Below are positions 29,487 to 36,630 of a DNA stretch of 36,630 nucleotides, piece by piece. Position numbers and translations under genes: made by a program. The DNA comes from Desulfuromonadales bacterium (GTDB lineage: Bacteria > Desulfobacterota > Desulfuromonadia > Desulfuromonadales > BM103), in NCBI GenBank assembly GCA_030145195.1, contig JAQYVY010000035.1, forward strand, positions 1 to 36,630, written 5' to 3'. The notes beneath the pieces are model-generated. The model did no database searches and was not told the origin of the DNA. It worked only from the letters and a program-made list of their open reading frames with translations. Within the stretch, counting starts at the first letter, position 1. Each line of letters begins with the position of its first letter.

Positions 29487-31991
29487 TTATTCCTCTTCCG
29501 TTACTGGCGCTAGAGGCTCCAGTTTCCAGATGTCGCGATTGTACTCGGCAATCGTCCGATCCGAGGAAAAATGGCCGCTGGCCGCGGTGTTGAGGATACT
29601 CATGCGGGTCCAGTGCTCTTCGTTCCGGTAGGCCTCGGCGACTTGTTTTTGCCCTTCGACGTAGCTGCGGAAGTCGGCCACCGTCATCCACGGATCGTCG
29701 GGGTTGGTGATCGCCTGCAGAATCGAATCGAAGATGCAGGGTTCGAACTGATTGAAGTGACCACTCTCCAGCAGTTGTATCACCCGGCGTAGATCTTCGT
29801 CGGCCGCGATGATTGCCGCTGGGTCGTAATGGCCGCGCTTTGCCTCCACCTCTTCCGCTGAAAGTCCAAACAAAAAGAAGTTTTCCTCGCCCACTTCCTC
29901 GCGAATTTCAATGTTTGCTCCGTCAAGGGTGCCGATGGTCAGAGCACCGTTCATCATGAACTTCATATTGCCGGTTCCGGAGGCCTCCTTGCCAGCGGTA
30001 GAAATCTGCTCTGAGAGATCGGTTCCCGGGGCGATGACCTCCATGGTGGTGACTCGGTAGTTGGGCAGGAAGGCGAGCCGCAGTCGGTCGGTGGTAACCG
30101 CATCGGAGTTGACCACGGTAGCGACGTTATTGATCAGCTTGATGATGCGCTTAGCCATATAATAGCCGGGGGCAGCCTTGCCGCCGATGAGGACGCAGCG
30201 TGGTGTCCAGTCGGCGTCGTCGCCCCGTTTAAGGCGATCATAGAGGTGGATTACGTGCAGGACGTTGAGCAGTTGACGCTTGTACTCATGGATGCGTTTG
30301 ACCTGCACGTCAAATATTGCATCAAGATTAAAGACAACGCCGCAATCGGCCTCGACCATCTGCGCCAGGCGCTGCTTACTCTTCTGGTTCACTGCTCGCC
30401 ATTGACTACGAAAGGCGGCATCATCGACGTGCTTAGCCAGACCAGCCAGTTGCGAGAGATCAGCGATCCAACCCTCTCCGATCGTTTCGGTAATCAGCTG
30501 GGAGAGATCCGGGTTGCATGCGGCAAGCCAGCGGCGTGGGGTGACGCCGTTGGTCTTGTTGTTGAACTTTTCCGGCCAGAGTGCAAAAAAGTCGTTAAAC
30601 AGCCCTTTGGTGAGCAGTCGCGAGTGGAGAGCGGCGACCCCGTTGACGGAGAAGCTGCCAACGATAGCAAGGTAGGCCATGCGCACCTGCGGAACTTCAC
30701 CCTCCTCAATGATCGACATGCGACGTTGCCGTTCGGCGTCTCCGGGCCAGCGCCGGGCAACCTCAGCCATGAAGTTGGCGTTGATTTCAAAGATGATGTC
30801 GAGCAGGCGAGGCAGCAGCCGGGCAAAGGTCGGCATCGGCCAACGCTCCAGAGCCTCGGGGAGCAGGGTGTGATTGGTGTAGGCCATGGTGGTGCTGGTG
30901 ATCTGCCAGGCTTTATCCCAAGCCAGGCCGTGCTCGTCCATGAGCAGGCGCATCAGCTCGGGGATGGCACAACTCGGATGGGTGTCGTTGAGCTGGAAGC
31001 GGTTCTTTTCGGCAAAATGGGTAAAGTCGCGGCCGTGGGTGCCAACCCAGCGGGCAATGATGTCCTGCAGGCTCGCTGAGGCGAGGAAGTACTGTTGACG
31101 CAGGCGCAGCTCCTTGCCGCTCTCGCTGGAGTCGTTGGGATAAAGCACCAGGGTGATCAGTTCGGCTGAGTTTTTGGCCGCTACTGATTCGGGGTAGAGA
31201 CCCGCGTTGAACTCCTCGAGGTCGAATTCGTCGGTAGAACAGGCCTTCCACAGTCGCAAGGTGTTGACGGTGCCGTTGCGGTACCCCGGCACTGGTACGT
31301 CATAGGGGACTGCCAGCACGTCGTGGGTTTCTACCCAGCGCGGCTGACTGCTGCCGTTGATACGCAGCCACTCGGTGCGTCCCTCAAAGGGCACTCGTTG
31401 GGTATATTCGGGGCGTTCCAACTCCCAGGGATTGCCCTCGCGTAGCCAGTGATCGGGCTCCTCAATCTGCTCACCGCCAGAAATCAGCTGGCGGAACATA
31501 CCGTACTCGTAGCGCATTCCGTAGCCGGTGACCGGTAGCTGCAAGGTGGCGCAGCTGTCGAGAAAGCAGGCGGCAAGCCGCCCGAGGCCGCCATTGCCAA
31601 GCCCGGCGTCTTGCTCGTTTTCGGCCAGCTCCTCCAACTCCATCCCCAGGCAGCGCATGGCCAGCTCCGTCTCCTCCTCGAGACCAAGGTTGAGCGCGGC
31701 ATTCCCCAAGGCACGCCCCATCAAAAACTCTAACGACAGGTAGTAGGCATGGCTGGCGTCGACCGCTTCGTAAGCGTAGCGGGTGCTCTTCCAGCGCTCC
31801 ATCAGTCGATCGCGTAAGCTCAGCACCAGGGACTGGTAAGCGTAGTGGGCCGACCGGCAGTGGCGATCGCGACCGAGGGTGTGAGAATAGTAGCGCCGAA
31901 AATTTTCGACCAGACTGTGTACGTCCATGCCAAGGGCCGGAAGGTCGGTCAGGCTTTCCTCGAGGCTGTTTTTTAAAGTCTTGACGTCCAT
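29487..31991 (-). CDS. glgP: glycogen/starch/alpha-glucan phosphorylase
   Basis: GlgP removes glucose-1-phosphate from the non-reducing ends of glycogen with inorganic phosphate. 834 residues, the normal length for the family. The pyridoxal-phosphate site is intact: EASGTGNMKFMMNG with K677 as the Schiff-base lysine, followed by LTIGTLDGANIEI. Other family blocks are EFLMGRALGNAALNLG, GNGGLGRLAACFLDS and IFDVQVKRIHEYKRQLLN. GGAGAG lies just before ATG 31991. It stands alone on this strand, convergent with the zinc-ribbon gene and divergent from the acyl-CoA dehydrogenase operon. The upstream region has an inverted repeat that may be an operator. Its presence implies that the organism stores glycogen. 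Confidence 0.95.
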   Translation of the reverse strand: MDVKTLKNSLEESLTDLPALGMDVHSLVENFRRYYSHTLGRDRHCRSAHYAYQSLVLSLRDRLMERWKSTRYAYEAVDASHAYYLSLEFLMGRALGNAALNLGLEEETELAMRCLGMELEELAENEQDAGLGNGGLGRLAACFLDSCATLQLPVTGYGMRYEYGMFRQLISGGEQIEEPDHWLREGNPWELERPEYTQRVPFEGRTEWLRINGSSQPRWVETHDVLAVPYDVPVPGYRNGTVNTLRLWKACSTDEFDLEEFNAGLYPESVAAKNSAELITLVLYPNDSSESGKELRLRQQYFLASASLQDIIARWVGTHGRDFTHFAEKNRFQLNDTHPSCAIPELMRLLMDEHGLAWDKAWQITSTTMAYTNHTLLPEALERWPMPTFARLLPRLLDIIFEINANFMAEVARRWPGDAERQRRMSIIEEGEVPQVRMAYLAIVGSFSVNGVAALHSRLLTKGLFNDFFALWPEKFNNKTNGVTPRRWLAACNPDLSQLITETIGEGWIADLSQLAGLAKHVDDAAFRSQWRAVNQKSKQRLAQMVEADCGVVFNLDAIFDVQVKRIHEYKRQLLNVLHVIHLYDRLKRGDDADWTPRCVLIGGKAAPGYYMAKRIIKLINNVATVVNSDAVTTDRLRLAFLPNYRVTTMEVIAPGTDLSEQISTAGKEASGTGNMKFMMNGALTIGTLDGANIEIREEVGEENFFLFGLSAEEVEAKRGHYDPAAIIAADEDLRRVIQLLESGHFNQFEPCIFDSILQAITNPDDPWMTVADFRSYVEGQKQVAEAYRNEEHWTRMSILNTAASGHFSSDRTIAEYNRDIWKLEPLAPVTEEE

Positions 31992-32034
31992 CGTCTCTCC
32001 GTAATTTAAGAGTTTGTGAAATTGGTGACTAAAC

Positions 32035-32058
32035 TTTATCGGTGACTCTGTCGATAAA
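32035..32058. promoter_or_regulatory. inverted repeat TTTATCG-N10-CGATAAA upstream of glgP
   Basis: TTTATCG (32035-32041) and CGATAAA (32052-32058) are perfect inverted halves ten bases apart; the match extends to nine of ten positions. It lies about 45-67 bases before the glgP start and just downstream of a candidate -10, a common place for a repressor site. Confidence 0.4.
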
Positions 32059-32063
32059 TTTAC

Positions 32064-32092
32064 CTCATAGAGTCTGTTCTGTCTCCTATCAA
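32064..32092 (-). promoter_or_regulatory. weak candidate glgP promoter
   Basis: On the minus strand TTGATA (32092-32087) and TATGAG (32069-32064) are spaced by 17 bases. The -35 matches TTGACA in five of six positions; the -10 is poor. Confidence 0.3.
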
Positions 32093-32334
32093 AACAAAAA
32101 AGATGCCGGGGCTACTGAATCGGGGGGCCATCGAGGGACATGATGCTAATACTGATGATTATCGATCAAAGGTTCCTGGCCGAGGTGGTCGCAGGCTCTG
32201 TTTTTACTTGGCGACTCTTCTTCCTTCCGTTAGAATACGTTTTCTAAATTTTCCTCACATAAGCCTGCTGACTCTGTCATGGTCATCAAAATAGATATTA
32301 ACCTGTTGATTTATTCATTAAGGGAGACGTGTAA
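32093..32334. other. rest of the divergent intergenic region before the acyl-CoA dehydrogenase gene
   Basis: AT-rich towards the right, with the AAGGGAGA ribosome-binding site at about 32320-32327. The motif GACTCTGTC occurs at about 32270 and also at 32044. A short forward frame (32103-32294) has no supporting features. Confidence 0.4.
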
Positions 32335-34575
32335 ATGATGAAGAGTGCCACGGACAAAGAAAGTAAACAGTTGATGAGCACTCTGCCGGGAGATGATGTC
32401 CGTCAGATTATGTGGCGCTTCAGCGACCGTTACGATTTACAGATGGTGGTGCAGTCGACCCGTGGAGTGGCTCGCGGTATCGTCGCCAACCTGGTGGCGA
32501 ACGGTGCCCGCAACACTCACGATTGGACTCCGGAGAAGGCTAGCATCCTCACCGCTTTCGATGAAGCCGGGCTGACTCAGGTCTTCATGGACCCGGAAGA
32601 TGGCGGCTTTATCGAGGGTCCCAAAAATCTTGCCCTGGCGTTGGTTGCTTTTGAACTTGCCTGGGTTGATGGCGGTGCCGCAACGTCTTCTCTGGCCAGC
32701 AATCTGGGCCTCTCACCGATCCACGAGAAGGGCACTCCCGAACAACGCAGCAAATACATGCACATGGCAACCCCACCTCAGCCTGGTGAGGATCGCCAGA
32801 TCAAACGTGGTGCTTTCGCCCTGACCGAACCGCTCCCCTTTGTCGGCGTCGATACCGGTGTGGTCTCTGGTAAATTGCGCATCGACTCCTGGGAAGAGGG
32901 TCAGGAGCCGCTGTTGCAGGTTGAAAAACGTGGCCGTTTCATCACCAATATGGGCTTTGCTAACTTTGTGACCGCAGCAGTCGATTCCGATGATGAGCGG
33001 ATCAAGGGCAGTTGCATGGTCATTCTTGAGGAGGATGATCCCGGCCTGTATGATCGCGGCGTCCCGACGCAGAAACTGGTCCACCAGCTCTCCTCAACCC
33101 GGGATCCGGCTTTCAACTTGAAGATCTCTGCTGATCGCATCATCGGTGGTTATACCGTCAAAGACGGCGTCATCATTCCCAACTACAGCCACTCGGAGAT
33201 TATCGAGTCGGTGTTCCGGCGCACTCGTGTACCGGTGGGCCTTATGAGCTCCGCCAAGCTGCTCTCGGCACCTGAGCCGATTATCCGCTACCACCGTCAG
33301 CGTTTCCGTGGCGGCGCATCCATTGTTCCCGGTTCGCCGCGATTTGATCTCGGTCTGCAGCAGAAAGAAGACTGCTTGCAGCGGCTGGTCGATATCTGGG
33401 CTGCTGGAGAAGCTGGCTCGTCACTCGGCTTCTATTCGGCACGGATGTTCGATGGTTTTGATGTGATCGAAAAAGAGAAGGAAAAAATCTTTTCCGAGCA
33501 GGGAATCAAGGGACGTGCTCAGCTGAAGGTGTTCCGCAAGGTACAAACGGATGCACTTGAGTACCTGACGATGAAAACCCGCCCGGCAGAGGAGCAGGAT
33601 GCGGCACGGATGTTGGAACTGGAGAACGACACTCTGACCCAGTTCCTGATTGTGGATTCTTTGGCCAATGTCTTTTGCCCCGCGGGCAAGCTCTGGAACA
33701 CTGGTCACGGTGCCACCATCCTGCGTGAAGCTGTCAGCCTGATGGGTGGTTACGGCATCACCGAAGACTGCCCCGGTTTCCTCGGCCAAAAATGGATGGA
33801 CGCCCAGCTTGAGGCAACTTACGAAGGACCTGAGGCAGTACAGCGCCGCCAGCTCAGTATCACCATGACCAACGAACTGTTCCTGTTCCAGTTCCGCCAG
33901 TGGATAAAAGATCTGCGCCGGATTGCCAGCACCCACCCCAACTCGGGTGCCTGTGCTTTGGCGAGTGCTATGAACCTGTGGCTATGGACCCTGGATTACC
34001 TGCAGAAGACCAACGATGCCGAAGGCAAGCCGCTGTTCCATAGCTCGCGTCACGGCGTGGTCTTTCCTCTCGCTGATGCTCTTTGCTGGCTACTCGCTTC
34101 ACGTTGTCAGATACTCGATATGCTAGAGCTCGAACAGCGTGGGCCGGAGAACCCGATGGTCGCCGAAGGGCTCGAAGGCTATGTGAATTTCTTCAGTGAT
34201 CTTTGTCATGTTCAGGCGGCTCGCGCTGCCGGTGAAGTCGGACGAATCTGCTCCGAACTGGCTTACGGCTATCATGGTCATCCCCGGTGGGATGATGAGG
34301 AGCATGAGACCTGCTTTGAGGCAGAAGACCTCGACGCCCTTGACACCATCATGCCGGGAATCGCCAGTTATGGCCGCGGTTTTGGCGACACCATAGAGAA
34401 AGACGGGACGCATATCGACAAAGCTGGTCCCTGTGCTAAAAGCTGTCGTTCCGGTTTCGTCAAACTGCGTGCCCGGCTCGATGTCTGTTTGACCGGTTCG
34501 CGCCTGTCGAAAGATCGGGCGTCCGCAGCTCTTGCCCAGGTGATGATCCCTGAAGCCCTCGACTATCCGCGCTAA
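32335..34575 (+). CDS. long acyl-CoA dehydrogenase-family flavoprotein
   Basis: 746 residues, about twice the usual 380, and longer than most fused forms. The first ~520 residues show acyl-CoA dehydrogenase features: ALTEP (162-166), where the family has 'LTEPxAGSD'; a beta-domain segment GRFITNMGFANFVTAA; and near the end LMGGYGITEDCPGF with ATYEGPEAVQRRQL, placing the catalytic glutamate at E497 as in the 'YEGT' block of medium-chain enzymes. Residues ~520-746 form a helical C-terminal extension with no motif I recognise. The family oxidises acyl-CoA to enoyl-CoA and passes electrons to an electron-transfer flavoprotein. No etfAB genes are in the window. A second ATG follows the first directly. 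It forms an operon with the next gene (13-bp gap). The substrate is unknown. Confidence 0.85.
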   Translation: MMKSATDKESKQLMSTLPGDDVRQIMWRFSDRYDLQMVVQSTRGVARGIVANLVANGARNTHDWTPEKASILTAFDEAGLTQVFMDPEDGGFIEGPKNLALALVAFELAWVDGGAATSSLASNLGLSPIHEKGTPEQRSKYMHMATPPQPGEDRQIKRGAFALTEPLPFVGVDTGVVSGKLRIDSWEEGQEPLLQVEKRGRFITNMGFANFVTAAVDSDDERIKGSCMVILEEDDPGLYDRGVPTQKLVHQLSSTRDPAFNLKISADRIIGGYTVKDGVIIPNYSHSEIIESVFRRTRVPVGLMSSAKLLSAPEPIIRYHRQRFRGGASIVPGSPRFDLGLQQKEDCLQRLVDIWAAGEAGSSLGFYSARMFDGFDVIEKEKEKIFSEQGIKGRAQLKVFRKVQTDALEYLTMKTRPAEEQDAARMLELENDTLTQFLIVDSLANVFCPAGKLWNTGHGATILREAVSLMGGYGITEDCPGFLGQKWMDAQLEATYEGPEAVQRRQLSITMTNELFLFQFRQWIKDLRRIASTHPNSGACALASAMNLWLWTLDYLQKTNDAEGKPLFHSSRHGVVFPLADALCWLLASRCQILDMLELEQRGPENPMVAEGLEGYVNFFSDLCHVQAARAAGEVGRICSELAYGYHGHPRWDDEEHETCFEAEDLDALDTIMPGIASYGRGFGDTIEKDGTHIDKAGPCAKSCRSGFVKLRARLDVCLTGSRLSKDRASAALAQVMIPEALDYPR

Positions 34576-34588
34576 CGGGGAAGATGCT

Positions 34589-36427
34589 ATGACTATTGAT
34601 CGTCAGTCGATGGAAGTCGATATCGCCTGTGTTGGCTTCGGGCCCGCTACCGCCGGTTTTCTGCACACCTTAAGCCAGGCCATGATTGCCGAGGATGGCT
34701 CGATTCTGCTCGAAAGCAAGGTCATGCCCGGCATGCCGTTGCAGGTGGTCTGCTACGAACGCGCCGATGACATCGGTTTCGGTGTCTCCGGGGTGGTCAC
34801 CCGCGGCAAGGCGTTGCGGGAAAGCCTTCCTGATTTTGATCCGGCACAGCTTCCCATGGCTGCGCCTGTCAGTGATGAGCAGGTTTTGTACCTCAAAGAC
34901 CCTTTGGGCGCGAGCCGCCGCAGCTCGGGCGTGCGTCTGCTCGACCGCCTGTTTGGACTGCTCGGTGTTCGGGACCATGCGGTCAAGCTTCCTTACATCC
35001 CCCCCTTCCTGTGCAAAAAAAACGGACTGGTCCTTTCTGTTGGTCAGTTCTGCCAGTGGATCGGTAATCAGCTAATGGGTTCGGGTCTGGTGCAAGTGTG
35101 GCCGGGTATGCCGGTCGCCGCACCCTTGCTCGATGGTGATCGTGTGGTCGGGGTTCGTCTGGTTGATCAGGGCGTGGAGCTTGACGGCACCCCGGGACCC
35201 GGTTACATGCCGGGGATGGACATCCTCGCGAATCTCACCGTGGTTGGTGACGGCCCGGTCGGTCCGGTTGGGCAGAAGCTTGATGAGCATTTCGGTCTAC
35301 CCGCGGGCAACCACCAGGATGAGTGGGCTGGTGGCATGAAGTTCGTCGTCGAACTGCCTGAAGATTGCACCCTTAAACCCGGCTTTGTACTACACACTCT
35401 CGGTTATCCCGAGCCAGAAATTTTTGGTTTCCTCTACGTCTACCCCGACCGCATCGCGGCGCTCGGTATCTTTGTGCCCTCCTGGCTCGATAGCCCGGTC
35501 CGCTCCAGTTATCTCCTGCTGCAGCACTGGATGCAACACCCGGCAGTCTGGAAACACCTCAAGGGCGGCACCTTGCGTTCCTGGGGAGCCAAGTCTCTGC
35601 AGGAATCGGGACAACGCGGCGAGCCCGTGTTGGCTGGCGAGGGTTTCGCCCGCATCGGCGAAGGCTCGGGCAGCACCAATGTTTTGACCGGCTCTGGACT
35701 CGACGAAGCTTGGGCGACCGGTGTGCAGTTGGCTGAAGGGGTCATCGAACTGGCCAAGGCCGGTGAAGCTTTCGATCGCGCCAACCTGGAACGCACCTAC
35801 CTCCACCGACGGCGTAATAGCTGGGTGGAAAAGGATGCCAAAATTGCCAAGCGATCCCGTGATGGTTTCACGCGCGGCATGATCCCCGGGCTGATCGGCA
35901 TGGCGCTTTCCGGTATGAGCAACGGGCGCTTCAATGTCGGCGCGGCTTTCCAGCGGCCCTGGCAACGCATTCCCGCATTCAACGATTATTTCCGTGGGCA
36001 ACTTTCTGCGCAGGAGATCGACACTATCGTCGAGGACTGTCGTCAACATGGCAAGCCGCCCTTTGAACCGCTGATGGACAAACTCGGTTGGCCGCCGATT
36101 GAATATGATGGCCAGTTGCTGATCTCTCACCAGGATGCACTGCTGATCGGCGGCAAGGTTCAGGCAGCTCACGGCTTTGCCGACCATGTCCGCTTTGTCG
36201 ACCCCAAGACCTGTGAGACCTGCGAAAGTCAGATCTGCGTGGCGATGTGCTCAGGCCAGGCAATCTCCGCTGCTGAAGGGGGCGGTGTGCCGCAATTCGA
36301 CCGTGAGAAATGCATCCACTGCGGCATCTGCATGTGGAACTGCACCACCGGCCGAGCTGACGACCCGCTGCGGAGTAATGTCAGTTTTGACGCTGGCTCG
36401 GGTGGGTTGCATTCGGCGGAAAACTAA
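34589..36427 (+). CDS. ETF:quinone-oxidoreductase-like FAD protein with two C-terminal 4Fe-4S motifs
   Basis: 612 residues. The N-terminus has an FAD-binding Rossmann motif, CVGFGPATAG (G16-x-G18 and G23). The middle resembles ETF-QO/GG-reductase-type flavoproteins (GEGFARIGEGSGSTNVLTGS near residue 360). The C-terminus contains two cysteine sets: C542, C545, C550, C554 and C575, C578, C581, C585. Mitochondrial ETF-QO has a single 4Fe-4S cluster, so eight cysteines, in ferredoxin-like spacing, suggest two. ETF-QO takes electrons from reduced ETF and gives them to quinone at the membrane surface. Here the gene is 13 bases behind the long acyl-CoA dehydrogenase, so the pair may move electrons from that enzyme to the quinone pool, directly or through ETF. 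GGGGAAG precedes the start. Confidence 0.85.
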   Translation: MTIDRQSMEVDIACVGFGPATAGFLHTLSQAMIAEDGSILLESKVMPGMPLQVVCYERADDIGFGVSGVVTRGKALRESLPDFDPAQLPMAAPVSDEQVLYLKDPLGASRRSSGVRLLDRLFGLLGVRDHAVKLPYIPPFLCKKNGLVLSVGQFCQWIGNQLMGSGLVQVWPGMPVAAPLLDGDRVVGVRLVDQGVELDGTPGPGYMPGMDILANLTVVGDGPVGPVGQKLDEHFGLPAGNHQDEWAGGMKFVVELPEDCTLKPGFVLHTLGYPEPEIFGFLYVYPDRIAALGIFVPSWLDSPVRSSYLLLQHWMQHPAVWKHLKGGTLRSWGAKSLQESGQRGEPVLAGEGFARIGEGSGSTNVLTGSGLDEAWATGVQLAEGVIELAKAGEAFDRANLERTYLHRRRNSWVEKDAKIAKRSRDGFTRGMIPGLIGMALSGMSNGRFNVGAAFQRPWQRIPAFNDYFRGQLSAQEIDTIVEDCRQHGKPPFEPLMDKLGWPPIEYDGQLLISHQDALLIGGKVQAAHGFADHVRFVDPKTCETCESQICVAMCSGQAISAAEGGGVPQFDREKCIHCGICMWNCTTGRADDPLRSNVSFDAGSGGLHSAEN

Positions 36428-36493
36428 AAATGTCTTTGCCGCCACTAAGGCACTAGGCCACAAAGTTTACGGCTCAATAACCCCAAAAAAGGT

Positions 36494-36589
36494 TTAACGC
36501 GGAGACGCTAAGAACGCGGAGAAAAAGCTTATACCCTTTTGAAAAATAGCTTAGTTATGACTCTATTGGTCTCTGCACCTCCGCGTTAA
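36494..36589. repeat. TTAACGCGGAG element with 11-bp inverted ends
   Basis: TTAACGCGGAG (36494-36504) and CTCCGCGTTAA (36579-36589) are perfect inverted ends of a 96-bp element; the left end repeats the motif as GACGCTAAGAACGCGGAG. The sequence before it (36430-36475, CTTTGCCGCCACTAAGGC and so on) belongs to the same style of dispersed repeat. Relatives stand at about 9155-9187 and 9531-9563. No gene lies between 36428 and the window end. Confidence 0.6.
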
Positions 36590-36630
36590 TAAATGGTTTG
36601 AATTGTTTTTATTTTGGTTCCAAGCCCGAA

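Noticed and set aside
30246-31079. 277-codon plus-strand frame
   Set aside because: Antisense to glgP, no ribosome-binding site or domain.
35390-36187. 265-codon minus-strand frame
   Set aside because: Antisense to the ETF-QO-like gene; shadow frame.
1-36630. tRNA or rRNA genes
   Set aside because: I found no cloverleaf or rRNA-like stretch by eye. A tRNAscan-type search would be decisive.

Overview
The window looks like a chromosome segment from an anaerobic Desulfuromonadales-type bacterium (Geobacter/Desulfuromonas/Pelobacter relatives). The reasons are two tandem hydrogenase-4-like membrane complexes without nickel-iron ligands (the 'energy-converting hydrogenase related', Ehr, type), a long acyl-CoA dehydrogenase paired with an ETF:quinone-oxidoreductase-like flavoprotein, and many dispersed hairpin repeats. 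This assignment rests on family knowledge and gene style; no 16S gene or other marker is present.

Left part (1-10392), accessory and repeat-rich. It holds remnants at the left edge (1-341), a UPF0158-family gene, an AT-richer pair (a RloC/PrrC-like AAA_13 ATPase with zinc hook and candidate anticodon-nuclease triad, then a HIRAN-domain protein), a lone thiM, a five-cysteine small protein, a possible 36-codon ORF and a HelD-like superfamily 1 helicase. Between them sit two repeat families. One is short GGGGACAC-type hairpins. The other is five copies (A-E) of a roughly 250-bp unit built from consecutive hairpins; one copy is interrupted by a 162-bp MITE-like insertion.

Centre (10393-28039), minus strand. 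A regulator gene (excisionase/MerR-type HTH fused to a PTS EIIA domain) has a near-consensus promoter overlapped by three GACAT repeats at exact 10-bp spacing. Downstream lie cluster II (B1-B2-C-E-F-G-I, 27319-18027) and, after a 397-bp gap, cluster I (B-C-E-F-G-I, 17629-10393). Many junctions are translationally coupled (ATGA or TGATG overlaps). Both large subunits have replaced all four cysteines that would hold the NiFe site, while both small subunits keep the ligands of the proximal 4Fe-4S cluster. No hydrogenase maturation genes and no NADH module are present. The likely job is electron transfer, perhaps with quinone or an unknown redox carrier, coupled to ion translocation.

Right part (28040-36630). 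It contains msrB (exported, with a single cysteine), a small zinc-ribbon protein, glgP (glycogen phosphorylase) and, divergently, a two-gene operon of a long acyl-CoA dehydrogenase and an FAD protein with eight C-terminal cysteines (two 4Fe-4S motifs). That pair would pass electrons from acyl-CoA or a similar substrate to the membrane. The window ends in another dispersed repeat.
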